Position numbers and translations under genes: made by a program. Source: Rhododendron vialii (taxonomy: Eukaryota; Streptophyta; Magnoliopsida; Ericales; Ericaceae). Taken from it: 64,000 bases of DNA. Numbering within the stretch: the first letter of the stretch is position 1; the number at the start of each line of letters is the position of its first letter. Below are positions 1 to 12,800 of the stretch, piece by piece. The notes under the pieces were generated by a model. It saw only the letters and a program-made list of their open reading frames with translations. It was not told the origin of the DNA and did not search any database. The stretch is from assembly GCF_030253575.1 (NCBI RefSeq), contig NC_080557.1:39601001-39665000 (forward strand), given 5' to 3'.

Positions 1-235
1 AGCAACCAATGTGGGACTAAGTTCAACTCTATTCTAACAGGACTGTAATTGTTTGTATCATTGACCCCAACTCAGAGGTTCTAATTTTCTCCATTGAAGT
101 AGTTCTGGTTGGAGTTATTTGAGGAACTTGTTATAACATTTGAGTTAGGGTTAGTTTTTAGAGCTTTGCAATTGATTTTTTTGAAAAATTCAATGCAGAC
201 AATTGCATTTGGTTATTTCTGTTGAAATGCTACAG

Positions 236-2745
236 CTCTGCCAGCAGAGAGTAATGGGTACATTCAATTAGATTGCTATGGCGGGCTTAATCAAATGAGA
301 AGGGATGTAAGTACTATCTGAGTCTCCTTGACCTCTTCTTTTTTGGTTTGTTTGTGCTAAATGTTGAGCTGCATTCGGTATTATTGGATGTTGTTTGTGA
401 TGGCTGCAGTTTTGTGATGGTGTTGGCATAGCACGTTTGCTGAATGCAACTCTTGTTTTGCCAAAGTTCGAAGTGGCTGCATACTGGAATGAATCAAGGT
501 AGTCGATGCTTATGAAACTGATCTTACCCTTGTCCATTCCTTACATGGGTACCTCAGTATCACTTCACTATTTCTTAACTTTGATAGTTGCATTATTGGA
601 TAAATTCCTTGACTGCAATGCCGTTTTCCATATCTTTTTTATGGAAGCAAAAGCATGAACTAATGCTACCGTTAAACAGTAGTCTGTTGGCTTAGAAACT
701 GAATTAATATTAAATCTTGTGGAATCTATTTTGTTCAGGGCTTAAACAACAAATGAGTATAGGGAGTGGAGGCATGCCATAGATCTTTCAGTAGCTTGTT
801 GACTTACTGAGTCCTGATTCAAATTTCAACCAGACCTTTTGCTTGACGGGGTTTGTGATCCAGAATTCCCTTGTGTGGAGAAAAACCCTATGTGAATTTA
901 GAACTCTGGCGCTTTGATAGAGTGGGAATCAACCATTACTCCATTTGTGAACTAAAAGCAGAAATAGGCACTGTAAGTCATTTGGTAAGAGATCATTGTT
1001 GTTTATGTGGTTAACATCAGTTTAGGACAGAAAAATATTGGAGAGCGTTACTGCCAGATTGAAAATCATTTATGAAGCAGCTTAAATGAACTGCTGAGAC
1101 CTTTAATGTTGTCCACAAAAGATCCATGGCCTGAGGTAGCTTATAATTCCTTAAGGACGATGAGAAAGAGGAAGAACTTACCAATTGAATGTTGAGCCTA
1201 TGCATTAAATTTGTGATAGGAGCTTGAGGATACAAAAGTTCTGTGTTTAGAATTGACTGAAGAAAGATCCGGTGTTTCTTCTTTATTCTCACTTGTAATG
1301 CCATAAAATAGAGGTGTAAAACTGTTCCCTAATCTATTGGGATTTGTACCATTTTCCTTCTTCTGTGTGCAACATTCTGCTTATTCATGAGTTTTTGCTT
1401 CAGTGGTTTTGCAGATGTATTTGATGTGGATTACTTAATACAACAGATGAATGGCTTTGTTAAAGTTGTCGAAGAATTGCCAGCAGAGATTGCATCGAAA
1501 GAACCAGTCCAAGTGGATTGCAGCAAACGTAAAGGCCAATTTGATTATGCGGAAAGTGTCCTCCCTTCTCTACTGAAGCATCATTATATTTCACTCACCC
1601 CAGCAATGAGCCAAAGGAGAGATAGGTACCCATGTTGTCTTCATCTTCTTCTTTTCCATGTATTTTTGCTGAACAGGAGGTCTTTTTCTTGGAATTGCTT
1701 TTGTTTATGTTTGAGGACGTCTTTTTATATAATCTGAAGCTTAGATAGCAGTGTTGAATAGATATTACTTGAGGGACTCTAGACTCCATTTTCTGGATTA
1801 TATTTGGTTTAGCTCCATGTTGTCTTCATATTCTTCTTTTCCATTTACGATAGCAGTTGCTGTTTCTTTTTGGTGAGCAGTTCTGCTAATATGTACACTT
1901 TTAGTTCCATAATGGTTGTGTTCTTTGTTTTCAGCAAAATGGTAAAATAATGACAATAAGGTTATGTTTTTAGAGGTCTTTCTAATGCCTCTCTTTCTTC
2001 TAAATCTTGTAGATATCCTCTACATGCAAAGGCTGCTCTTTGTCAAACTTGTTACAATGCGTTACGCCTTACCAAAGCCTTGGAAAATAAAGGCTCCAAA
2101 CTCCTTCAAGCCATACCAAAACCCTTTCTCTCACTTCACCTTCGTTTTGAACCTGACATGGTGGCCTACAGTCAATGCGAGTATTCTGGCCTTTCTTCTT
2201 CCTCCATGGAAGCCATAGAAGCTTCACGGGGAGATCGAAAACCCTGGACAGGAGAATCCGCCCGTGTTTGGCGTAACTGTGGAAAATGCCCCCTCACTCC
2301 TAAAGAGACTGCTTTCATCCTTCAATCTCTGTCCATCCCAACAAACACAAATATTTATTTGGCAGCTGGTGATGGCCTTATGGAGCTGGAAGGGTTAACT
2401 TCTGTCTACACAAACATTTCCACAAAAGCTACCTTTCTTAGTGGCGAGGAATTTGCAAGCATGCATGGGAACACAAAAGCTGCACTGGATTACTATGTAT
2501 CTATCAATAGCGATTCGTATATTGCTACGTACTTTGGGAACATGGATAAAATGGTTGCGGCAATGCGGGCTTTTAAGGGGTTGTTTAAGACACTTTTGTT
2601 GACCAGGAGGGCTTTTGCAGGATTCACGTCTCAGGGTTTGCAAGGGAACGAGTTGAGAGAAGCCCTTTGGAAGGTGCATAGAGATGATTTTGTGCTGGGT
2701 AGAGGGTCTGCTTTGCCAGATTGCTTTTGTGAGTTCAAATTGTGA
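236..2745 (+). CDS. O-fucosyltransferase family protein (PF10250-type), 5' part outside window
   Basis: Visible exons are about 236-306, 410-498, 1404-1625 and 2013-2745 (stop TGA); phases agree across all junctions and all introns are GT-AG. The peptide contains GGLNQMR, NATLVLP, HLRFEPDMVAYSQCEY, RGDRKPWTGE, SIPTNTNIYLAAGDG, HGNTKAALDYYV and a C-terminal GRGSALPDCFCEFKL, the signature blocks of plant GDP-fucose protein O-fucosyltransferase-like enzymes. HLRFE-DM is the sugar-nucleotide-binding block of the family. Such proteins are normally type II Golgi membrane proteins acting on cell-wall or glycoprotein substrates. The N-terminus and any membrane anchor lie upstream of the window. The first exon boundary (236) is the least certain, chosen from the acceptor ctacag and the required phase. 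Family assignment is firm; donor and acceptor substrates cannot be told. Confidence 0.88.
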
Positions 2746-4158
2746 GATTTTAGGTTTTCTTTCTGTTTTTCAGAAGATTTTACATTTTATGGGCTAAATA
2801 TAACGCCTTATTAACAGTAGAAGGAAGGTCATGCTAGTTCAACATCTCAATGCAAGATTTAGAAATCTTCTTTCACTTGACTAGCTCTCTACTTTTTCAC
2901 CTCCTTGTTTGGTGCTAGGCAACAGAGACATGATACGAAAATTTAGTAGAGTATTTGTTTTTTCGATCCGCATATGTGAAAATTTCCAATTCGTTACTGA
3001 ACAATCAATATTCCAGTTTTAATCGAGCCAAAGTATCTAGGTTCATTTTAGTAGGTTACAATAGCACTTATCTACGTTCATCTTGGTAGGTGATTTTTGA
3101 TCGATTACTATTTTGCCCACAATAGTTATTTAATGGCACAGTAAAAGTGATTATAAATACTTAATTTTTGAAGGCACAATTGCAAAAATCACTTTCGACA
3201 GGACTTCAAAAAATTTATCAACTCAAACCAAGACGTGGGCCAAATTTAATTTCCTATATTCGCCAGGAATCTTAATGCATACCAAAAGTTTCTATGTAAC
3301 CTTTCTCACAAACTACCCATAAATATAATTATATAACCAACGCTAAAAGCCCATACCCACCACAATCTAGTTCCATTCTCTCTGTGGATTCCTAAGTTCT
3401 CTTAGTTGTGTTTAGAACATAGCATCTCGCAATTTCACCGACCAAAAGTGTGACTTTTTCCTGAAGAATTCTTTTAAAATCCGAACCATTGATTGCCGAG
3501 ATGAAGGGTGAAATGGGGCACATCTGCATTTTGCTGTGTTTGCTCATAGTAGCCCCCCGCTTCTGTTATAAGAAGTAATGATCGTCCAAACATAACATAG
3601 TGAGGAAAACATAACACAGCACAACACACCTATCCAAGTAGTTCTGTTACTTACTGTAGCAAAAGGACTACTTGGAAAGGTGAAGGTGAATCATGGGTTA
3701 CCACAAAAAACAGCAAAACAAACCCATAAATAAAAGCAATTAAACAAATGAAGTACTCCCTGGATGTCAAGTGTGCCATCACATGATAACTCAGCAAGCC
3801 TAGTTTAATAACCCCTACAAACAGCTTCCAGTCTAAAATTCAGTATCAAAGAGTGGCATACTGATAAATAAAGATAACAGGCTAGCCTTACAGCTGTTTT
3901 CGTTCAATATATTCTACACCGTCACATCGAAATTGCCTCTCAAAAACCTTCCCGTGCCTGTACTTGAACTTCCAATCACACTTGGATAAGACGCTTTCAT
4001 CGCAGCCAAAAAAGAGTATCCATCAAGATGGCACTGCATAACCCCAAAAAAAAAAAAAAAAGGAGAGAGAGAGAAAGGCAAGTAGATGAAAGATCCAAAC
4101 AATGTTCCGGTGTTCCCCTATGACAAACAAAAATTGACATGAAAGATAAAAAAGCATT
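2746..4158. other. Intergenic spacer between two convergent loci
   Basis: This AT-rich stretch holds the 3' flank of the fucosyltransferase gene and the 3' flank of the helicase pseudogene, which converge here. I see no coding exon. A short inverted repeat (ccaagtagt near 3634, actacttgg near 3668) could form a small hairpin. The short open frames here show no recognisable protein. Confidence 0.5.
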
Positions 4159-4876
4159 TCACAAGAAGTGGTTCATACTGTAAGTGGAAGTATCAATTTG
4201 CCCAGGAAGTTCCTTAATATCCGCCTCAAACCTTTCCTGAACCTGTACAAATAATGAAGTCCAAGAGTTGGTGGTAGCACAACGGAGCATCAAGGAAAGA
4301 CGAATATATTACGCTGATATTACCTGATTGAGAACATCAGAGTCGGATGCAGATGCAACAAATGTAATTGCATGCCCTTTGGTGCCAAACCTACCAGCTC
4401 TGCCAACCTGGCAAATATCAAATACCAAGGAAGTAAATTGCAGTTTTAGTAGCTCTCAAAGCAATGCACACTACGTGTACGCGATGAAGGTAGGTGTCAG
4501 CAGAATCAGGCATGTCATATAACAATGTTGACACACTCAATGTCAATTCCTCTACCAACTAAATCAGTGGCCACAAGGATTCTTTTATGACCCTCCTTGA
4601 AACTCGTGTAGCATGTTAACCTGGAAAGGACAGCGTTGAAAATCAGTAAAGCAGTCGGAAAGGTTTAGAGGACAGCACAGATGATATTATCGTTTTGTTT
4701 TAGAGGACAATCAGTGGCCAATCCGCAGGGGAAACAATCCTTCCAATAACAATTGAACAACCATCGAGGGTTCTTCCAACCAAACAGTTGTTTGTTAGCA
4801 GATGATGAAGACGATGCCCACTCAGATAACTTCAGATGGAAAGAATTAACCAATGCATTGTTCAATACCCAGTTTA

Positions 4877-4881
4877 GAATA
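4877..4881. repeat. Target-site duplication GAATA, left copy
   Basis: GAATA lies directly left of the left LTR (which starts TGTGGGGG at 4882). An identical GAATA occupies 16737-16741 directly right of the right LTR. A 5-bp duplication is the expected length for Ty3/Gypsy integration and shows both ends belong to a single insertion event. Confidence 0.93.
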
Positions 4882-5645
4882 TGTGGGGGCGTGATTTCTT
4901 CGTGCTCCTTCTGGTGCGACCGGTCTTGATGTACCTGTAGAACCGGAGGGGGTTGCTCCTCCGGGAAGAAGCTCCGATGATTAAGTCAGTAGATGGAAAG
5001 AAAGAAGTTTAGTAAGAACAGTCTGCAGGAAAGAGAAAATGCTCCCTTCGACTAGATTCTCCCCTCTTTTGACTCAGTGGCCATGCTTCTCTATTTATAG
5101 GCAAAGAGATGAAGTGCTGAGTAAGTTGGCCATACTTTCCACGTGTCACGTTCTGCTCGCTTGGCGCCTTTCTAGCAGGGCCAGTTAATGAACACCACTT
5201 CTCTAGTCTTTCAGAGCCACATGGGCTGATGTCAGGAGGGTCATATCGTTCAGAGATGTCACTTCGAATGTAAGAGAGGACAGCCTAAATATCAGTAGAT
5301 ATTTATGGAAGGTTCCACAATCGTCCAGGTTCGGCGGGACCCGCGTCCAGCATACGAATTATCCGAGCGTATGACATCCCGGCCGAGGCACACCCTGGCC
5401 GAACAAACGGAAGTTCGTATCCGTGCGCTTGATAAAGCCCCGAGCGAACTCATGTGTCGTATGTTCGGATGTTGCTTATAATTGTTCGGTGAAGCACTCG
5501 TGGTTCTGTCTATCTTTCGGCCCAACCGAAGTCCAGACTTATTTGGAGGCGAACCGTGATAGCTTGGATGATGAGTCAAACAACGTGTGAACCCTCATCG
5601 CCCCTTTTGGACCTGGTGAACCTTCGGATATTTCGGCCCCCTACA
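4882..5645 (-). repeat. 3' LTR of the Tat element (764 bp)
   Basis: Begins TGTGGGGGCG and ends CCCCCTACA on the plus strand, so TG...CA termini in either reading. It is a direct copy of 15973-16736, offset 11,091 bp, with no mismatch seen by eye. A minus-strand TATA box (TATAAATA) lies at 5092-5099. The plus-strand run TTCGGA/GAACAAA recurring in the LTR is also found inside the element. Confidence 0.95.
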
Positions 5646-5672
5646 ATAGCCCCTCAACTCTTTCTTTTCTTG
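5646..5672 (-). other. Polypurine tract next to the 3' LTR
   Basis: On the minus strand a purine-rich run (AAGAAAAGAAAGAG, then TTGAGGGGCTAT) abuts the start of the 3' LTR (TGTAGGGGG). This is where plus-strand DNA synthesis is primed in LTR retrotransposons. The pyrimidines in the last 12 bases make it slightly atypical, so the exact priming site is inferred. Confidence 0.6.
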
Positions 5673-5997
5673 CTCGGAAATGAAAGAGGAGTTGAATAAG
5701 AACCTGGCCGAACGAAGACGTAAAACCGAAGAACCATCAGTCCGAAGAGCGATCGACCAGACGAACCGTCAGAGTTGAACGGACAGAAATTATTTGAAAC
5801 GCTTCGAGACGCGCGCGCAGCCTTTCATTAAATGCTCCTGTAACCGTCGATTTGAATCGATGCCAGGTGTCACGATTTCATTGGGTGCTGGTACGGCACG
5901 CTTCATATCTGCCACGCGTCCTTCATCGAGCGGCACATCAGTCTCCCGCCCAAATCCGACGGTCAGGGTGAGAGACCGCTTCGAATGCTACACCCAG

Positions 5998-6004
5998 TAT
6001 AAAA
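5998..6004 (+). promoter_or_regulatory. TATA box of the antisense gene inside the retrotransposon
   Basis: TATAAAA sits in a GC-rich stretch, facing the plus strand, opposite to gag-pol. Downstream follows an untranslated leader with a likely 5'-UTR intron: donor CAG|GTATTT at 6144, acceptor TTCTAG at 6608-6609, two bases before the ATG at 6612. The position (about 600 bp from the ATG, mostly intron) fits a real core promoter. Confidence 0.6.
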
Positions 6005-6611
6005 GGGAAGAGGGAAGGAGAGAGAAGGTTACTCTCTCTCTGACTCTCGATCGTCTCACTGTTCAAGCACCATTCCAGACTGAAATCGCCAGAAATCTGC
6101 ATATTTGAAGGCTTTTGATCACAGATTTCTCTTGATTTCTCAGGTATTTCTTGAGCCCCTCCATTTCTTGATACATTTTGAGCGTTTTTTCGAGTGTTTT
6201 CCCCCCTTTTTGGTCGATTTTTTCCCTTTGGTCTTGACTGAGAACCGCCTGAAACCCAGGTGTTCATGTGTTCTTCCGAGCGTATGAATACCTTGAAATT
6301 GTGTTCTTCCGAACACGAGGGCATCTTCGAGCGTGAGGTTTTTACAAAGGGGCAGTCTTTAAGAAGCTTTACAACCCCTGTGAAGCTTCTCAATCTCTGT
6401 TTCCCCATTGGGAACGCGTAGGGTCCCCCACCGTTTTCCTGATCGGTATGAGCCCTTCCTTCGGAATCTCTTTCGAGGGGAATCGCTCGGGAAACAACCG
6501 AACAAAGGTGATATCTCTCCTAACGACACAAAACAACGAACGTAGGCACTTAGATTCTTGGCCATGCAAATCGCTAACGGTCTTATCCCATGCACTTATC
6601 TGTTTCTAGGT

Positions 6612-9179
6612 ATGGAGTCTGCAAAGTCACCTTCTTCGGGCGAATCTTATCGGTCGATGGATTCCGAAGATTCGGGTTTTGGTAGATCCGATCCGGGGTT
6701 ATCCGAAGCTATAAGAGATTTCGCCCGAAATTACCGAACGGGATCAAGCGGAAGGATCCCCGAGGGTGTAGAGGGAGTCGACTACCCCGCCATGGTGGCT
6801 CCTCTCCGAACAATCGGGCCGGACCCCGATATTATAGACATAGGCGAATCTTCGTCCGAAAGTCCTCATGACGAAGCAGAAGAGGAAGAGGAGGCCGAAG
6901 GAGCTTACGAAGCCGAGTCGAGACCAGGGACTCCGCTTATCTCGCCAAGCCGAGCGAATGAAGGGGCCGGATTTGCTGGGGAATCCTCGTCACATCCGCC
7001 GAAGGTGAAGAGGAAGATCGTTCCGATGGACCCCGATGTGATCCCTGACCGAACGGGAAAGGACCCCTGCCCTTACTTGGAATGCTTCCAAGATAAAAAA
7101 AGCCTGGACACCTTCCGAGCCGTCTACGACATCCCTAACGATGTTATCATTACACCAGTCCGAGGGAACCGAATAAAATATGGTGACGAACACGTCACTG
7201 TCCCCTTGATGGCAATCACAGAAGGGGGCCTTCGGTTCCCGATGCACAGAGTTTTGAGAGAGATACTTCACCGCTTCAATCTCACTCCGTGCCAGCTGAG
7301 CGTCAATTCCTACCGCATCATTCACTCGGTAATCGCCCTTGCTGAGGTGAAGATGTTCCGCCTAGAAGCCTTTCATTTTTTTGAAAATTATATGATGTCG
7401 AGAAACGTTCGGTACTCTCGATACTACCTCTGCTCCCGGAGGAAGATGCAAAAGATCATTCCCGAGGGCATGTATGACTCGGAGAAATGGGCCTCTGACT
7501 ACGTCGAAGTTCGAGGAAATTTCCAATTCCCCGAACACGAATACGGTCAGTTTGAGATAGCCACACGCAGAGGCACGCCGAGTAAGAACACTTGTCGTTA
7601 CTTCAAATATTTATTTCTGTTGCTCTGATTTCAGCTGTAAAAATTCAACTAACGATTTCACGCTTGTCTTCGGCAGATACCACCAAGATCAACAAGGTAC
7701 TATTAAGGGCCGCCAAAGGTTGCGGTCTTGCCGACTCCCTGCTCACTATCCCAGCGGAGGAAAGAGACGCCCCAACCATCCTCAAATATACAGCTACCTA
7801 CGGCGGTCGGATCCGACGAAAGGTAACTGACGAGCCTGAGCAGTCCGAGGACACCCCACAAGAGCTCCGACCGAGCTTCGACAAACCCCTCCGAGGGTCA
7901 ATCCGACTTCCGACCGAGGAAGAGCCTTTCCCTGAACAACAAGAAGGTATGCCTCCAAGAAACATCAAGGAGGTTCTCCAGAAGAAGCTGGAGGAAAAAG
8001 AGAGGGAGAAGGCTCGACTGCAGAAGGCTGGGGGTACAGCCGCTTCGAGTGCAGCCGCTTCGGGCTCGGTTCCGAGCAAGAAAGTCCCACCTCCTCCCCC
8101 CTCTAAAAAGCGACCACTGAGCGCTCCTCCTTCCCCGAAGGAACCACCTGCGAGCAAGAAGGTGAGGGCGGCCGCTAAGGGAAAGGGCCAAGAGGTGGAG
8201 CAATCGAAAGAGGCCGCCGCAGAAGGAGAAGGGAGGGTGACTGCCTTCGATCTTGACACCCCATGGGTGCCAAGCTTCATCACACCTGGCAAGAAACAGG
8301 TCCTTAAATCGGATAGCTTGAGGGAGGATCCCTCCCTGGCTTTCACCCTTCATTCGAGGCTAGCTTTGCCGAGGGATGTACAGAATCCCCCCTCCCTGAA
8401 AGCAGCCCTGAGTGAATATTACTATCACGCAGGAAGGGTAAGTAAATGGTTTTACACTTGCACATTCGTTTTGTTTGTTTTTTTTTTTTTTTTTTTTTTT
8501 ACAAATGCCTTACTCCGTCGGAATGACTTTCATTTTGCTTTGTTTACAGGCTACCCAGTCCATAATGAGTGCCCAGCTGCATCTCACCGAATATGACAAG
8601 AAGTCAAAACTGCAAAAGCAGTCGGTGGAATACAACAAGGCCCTGGCCGAGGAGTACAAGAAGGGCTTGGAGCAATCCGAGCTCGTGAGGCAAAGCCTCG
8701 AGGTTCAGGTCGCCAACCAAAATGACCTTATCAAGGGGTTGCAAGAGTCTACCGAGCAGACCAGAGCCGAAGGAAAAGATGAGGGGTTGGCCGAAGGGAG
8801 AGCCTTGGGGAGGGAAGAGATGAGGAAAGAGATGGAGAAAGAGGTGCAGGGGCAGTACGAGAAAGGATACGCCCAGGCCGAAGAGGACGTGACCGATCAA
8901 GTCCTTGAAGTGCAAGACGAGATCAAGGAGGCCCAGCACAAAGAGAGCTTTATGCTCGGCTACAACATGGGTCTCGACGATGCAGGCGCTGAAGCTGACG
9001 ACGAAAGGAGGAGTCTGGTGGAAATACCACCCTTCGCCCCTGCCGAAGTTATAGCGGAGGAGACAATAGCCGACGCTATCGAGTCGACCACCCTACCAGC
9101 CCCGGCCGAAGCTCCAATCCTACAGGCCCAAACCGACGCTCCGACTCCACCAGCCCCATCCGACGCTCCAACGGATTAG
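6612..9179 (+). CDS. Antisense additional ORF of the Tat element (putative gypsy-type transposon domain protein)
   Basis: Three exons, 6612-7581, 7677-8437 and 8550-9179, join in phase through GT-AG introns (the second has a long T run) to give about 786 residues. The N-terminal part is acidic (EEEEEAEG run). Residues about 140-310 carry a globular block with LRFPMHRVLREILHRFNLTP and QLSVNSYRII, resembling the plant 'putative gypsy type transposon' family (PF04195). The middle is basic and Pro/Lys-rich (VPPPPPSKKRP), with nuclear-signal-like clusters. The last exon begins a long charged coiled coil (about MSAQLHLTEYDKKSK to the DDAGAEADDERR region) and ends in Pro/Ala-rich repeats. It runs opposite to gag-pol, between pol and the 3' LTR, with its own TATA box. 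The frame is intact. Molecular function is unknown to me; similar antisense genes exist in other Tat elements such as maize Grande. Confidence 0.8.
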
Positions 9180-9569
9180 ATTTGTTCTTGTTTAGTCTGT
9201 CTTTGTATTTTGTTTTGTTTTTGCATAGTTTTGACATTGGTCGGCACCGACCATCGGATGTAACAAAAACATGGAGATTTTTCTTTTATTTTTTTTTTTT
9301 AAAAGACAATCGTCTGTTCGTTCGGTATGGATGTTGTTTCCAAGTATATAAATATTTGCCAAGTCTTTCTATTCGGTATATACATCACATCTCAGAAATT
9401 TTTTCAGAAATTTTTAAGTCTTTTCATTCGGAAGGACTGTTTATGTGATTTGGAAGTCACTGAGAGATGAACTCAGGTTTACCCATATAGTAGCCCCCTG
9501 CCCTATTGTATTACCATAGGAATAGAATAAGGCAGTAGGATGGGAAAACTGAGCCGAAAAAGTGATCAT
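9180..9569. other. Spacer between the convergent antisense gene and pol
   Basis: A T-rich stretch follows the antisense gene stop at 9177-9179 and likely holds its 3' UTR and polyadenylation signals (several T-rich/TTTGTA strings). No coding potential was recognised. Pol ends at 9842 on the other strand, so the two genes converge here. Confidence 0.45.
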
Positions 9570-9710
9570 GGGTTTCGAGAATTTCGCCCGAACAAACAAA
9601 TTATCAGGGGCTTAGAGAAGTTCACCCGAACAAACACATCATCAGGGGCTTAGAGGATTTCACCCGAACAAACACATCATCAGGGGCTTAGAGGATTTCA
9701 CCCGAACAAG
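9570..9710. repeat. 38-bp tandem repeat in the retrotransposon 3' region
   Basis: Units start at 9570, 9608, 9646 and 9684 (last one partial, to about 9710), each 38 bp, sharing GGGCTTAGAGGATTTCACCC then GAACAAACACATCATCAG. Copies 2 and 3 are nearly identical; copy 1 is more diverged. Short tandem repeats between pol and the 3' LTR are typical of Tat-lineage elements. Confidence 0.92.
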
Positions 9711-9841
9711 AGATGTTACTGGAGCTAGATAAAATACCCCTTGTGTAAAAATAAAGCAGAATACTGGACGAATTTATATTAAGTGCATAACGCTCAAAGG
9801 CGCATTTGCCGAGCAAAAATGTAATACAAAAGATGCCAACA

Positions 9842-12800
9842 CTAGCCATGGAATTTCCTAAGCTTTTGGGCATTCCATGGATTAGCGATTGGCGTGCCAT
9901 CCATCTCAGCAAGCTTGTAGACTCCATGCCCGATCTTCTCAACCACTCGGTAAGGCCCTTCATAGGGGTCTTTTAGCTTGGTCAACTTTGTCGCTTCGGT
10001 AACCATCCGAAGGACTAAGTCCCCGACGTTGAATGGTCGAGCACGAACATTGCGGTTGTAGCCCCTTGCAACTTCTTGCTGGTACGCGGCGTGCCGAAGG
10101 TTAGCATTGTCACGCAGTTCTTCGGCAAAATCTAACTCGGAACCCACTAGAGCACTGTTGTCGACAGGGTTAAAATTCTCCGTCCGAACTGTAGGGATCA
10201 TAGTAGATAAAGGGAGGACAGCCTCCATACCGTAGGCCATAGCGAACGGAGTACGGCCGGTGGACCGCCGAGGCGTTGTTCGATAGGCCCAAAGGACATG
10301 TGGAAGCTCTTCCACCCATTTGCCGAGCTTCCGATCCAGACGGCGCTTCAGCCCCCGAGTGATTGTCTTGTTTGATGCTTCGGCTTGTCCATTACCCTGA
10401 GGATATGCCACCGAGGAATTTTGGATGGTAATATGGCGCTTCGCATAGAAAGCTTTGAGAGCGGAGGCGACAAATTGGGAACCGTTATCAGATAGTATGG
10501 CGTACGGCACGCCGAACCTGGAGATAATGTGCTTCCAGATAAAGCGTTCCACATCCCCGGCGGTGGTCTTGATCAACGGGGAGGCTTCGACCCACTTGGT
10601 GAACAAATCTGTGGCAGTGAGCATGTACTCAAATCCTCCGGGCGCCTTTGGCATCTTGCCAACTATGTCAAAAGCCCAAACCGCGAACGGCCATGGACTG
10701 GTGATCATTTTAAGGGGGAAAGCAGGCTGGTGGATGAGAGATGCATGCTTCTGACACCGAACACAGAGCTTCACGTAGTCTTCGGATTGCTTGACCATCT
10801 TCGGCCACCAATAGCCTTGCGTTAGGGCACGCTGTGCAAGGGACCGTCCTCCTGAGTGAGCCCCACAGCTACCCGAATGAAGTTCCTCCAGAACGGCTGG
10901 CACGAGGTCGTCGTGGACGACACGCAGATCGGGGCCAGTAAAAGTCCGTCGGTAGAGATTGTCATTCGGTCCCAAGAAAAAATTGGCAGCTCGGCAACGG
11001 ATTTTGTACGCCTCGCGCTTGTTCGTCGGTAGCACTTGATTCTTCAGGTAAGCAACCACAGAATCCAGCTGGCTTGAGCCGAGGGTGATGGCCATAACCT
11101 GTTCAGACGGCTTTTCGAAGCTCGGCTTGGGGACCTCGTCGAAGGTGATGGTGCGACTACCCGAGGTCTTGTAAACTGAAGCAAGACCTGCAAGGGCGTC
11201 AGCGTGGGCGTTATGCTCCCGAGCGATCCACTCCACTTCGACGCGTCCAAATTTGCCGAACAAAGACAACACGTGGCTTACGTAAGCATTCATACGTCGA
11301 TCTTTGGCTTGATAATCGTCGTTTGAATGCCCCACAATGAGCTGAGAATCACAAAAGACATGAACCGAATCTGCATCCAGCCGAAGAGCAAGTTGGAGGC
11401 CTGCAATTAGAGCCTCATATTCCGCCTCGTTGTTCGTCGCCGTGTACCCAATTGAAACCACGCTTTCATGAACAGTCCCGCTGGGTGAAACAAGGACGAT
11501 GCCGGCACCAGCTCCATCGACGGTCAGTCGCCAAGCATCGCCGGAGAAGAGCTTCCATTGTCTTTTGGGTTTCTTGCGCCCGAGGGAATACCGAGCTCGG
11601 AGTGGTTCGGCATGACAGCTGGACGGCCCTTCCAAAACCTCTTCTTCTTGAATCCGAGAGTCCTCAGCAGCAATTGCCAGGGCATTGGCCTCGTCTTGTA
11701 AGCCGGGAGTTAGTTCGGCAAAGAAGTCGGCCAGGACTTGCCCTTTGATAGCTGTCCGAGGCTCGAATTGGATGTCGAAGTTGGCCAAGTCTTGAGAGAA
11801 CTTCAGGATTCGACTCGACGTGTCCGTTTTCCGAAGAACAGCTCTGAGAGGAAACTCAGTGAGGACCACAATCCTATGGGATTGAAAGTAGGGCAAGAGG
11901 CTCGTTTTAGCAGAAACGAGAGCTAATGCTAACTTTTCCATAGGCAGATACCTCGTCTGAGAATCCGTCATCGTTTTACTGGAGTAGAAGATCGGTTGAT
12001 GGTCCATCCCTTCTCTCCGAACAAGAACCGCGCTCGTTGCATGGTCAGAGACGGCAAGGTAAAGATAGAGATCTTCATCGGGCAGGGGCTTGACGAGCAA
12101 AGGAGCGTGAGATAGGTATTGCTTTAAAGATTGCAGAGCCTGCTCGCACTCCTCTGTCCATACAAATCTGCGTCGGCTTGTTGTGATTGCTCGGAAGAAC
12201 GGGCGGCAGAGATCGCTCGAACGTCGAATGAAACGGTTCAAGGCAGCAACCATCCCCGTGAGCCGCTGTACCTCTTTAATCGTCGTTGGAGCTCGTAGCC
12301 GCTGCACAGCCAAAATCTGGGTAGGATCAGCTTCGATTCCTCGACGACTCACCATGTATCCTAGGAATTTCCCCGAGCTAACGCCAAACGCACACTTCTC
12401 GGCATTGAGACGTAGCTTCCTATGTTTTAGAACAGCAAAGACCTCTCCCAGATCCCGAAGGTGGTCCCGAGCGAATATGCTTCTGCAAACCAAATCGTCA
12501 ATATAAGCTTCTACTTTTACGCCGAGCATGCCAGGAAACATCTTCGTGATGGAGCGTTGAAAAGTGGCGCCTGCATTCTTCAAGCCGAACGGGACAACCT
12601 TGTAACAGAAGGTTCCCCGAGGCGAGATGAAAGCCGTTTTTTCTTGATCTTCCGGATCCAAAGCAATTTGATGGTAGCCCCGATACGCGTCCATGAAGCT
12701 TAGGCGCTCGCATCCTGCCGTTGCATCTACCATCTGCTCGATCCGAGGAAGTGGAAATCGATCCATAGGGCAGGCGTCATTGAGGTTCGTGTAATCGACA

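Noticed and set aside
5292-5579. 95-residue open frame on the minus strand of each LTR (also 16383-16670)
   Set aside because: It lies wholly within LTR sequence, overlaps U3, has no known domain, and its identity in both copies only reflects identical LTRs.
7798-8353. Long minus-strand frames opposite the antisense gene
   Set aside because: Low-complexity Ser/Gly/Phe-rich translations of the Pro/Lys-rich exon on the other strand; no family resemblance.
9570-9710. CRISPR-like array
   Set aside because: Units are contiguous without spacers and the genome is a plant; it is a simple tandem repeat.
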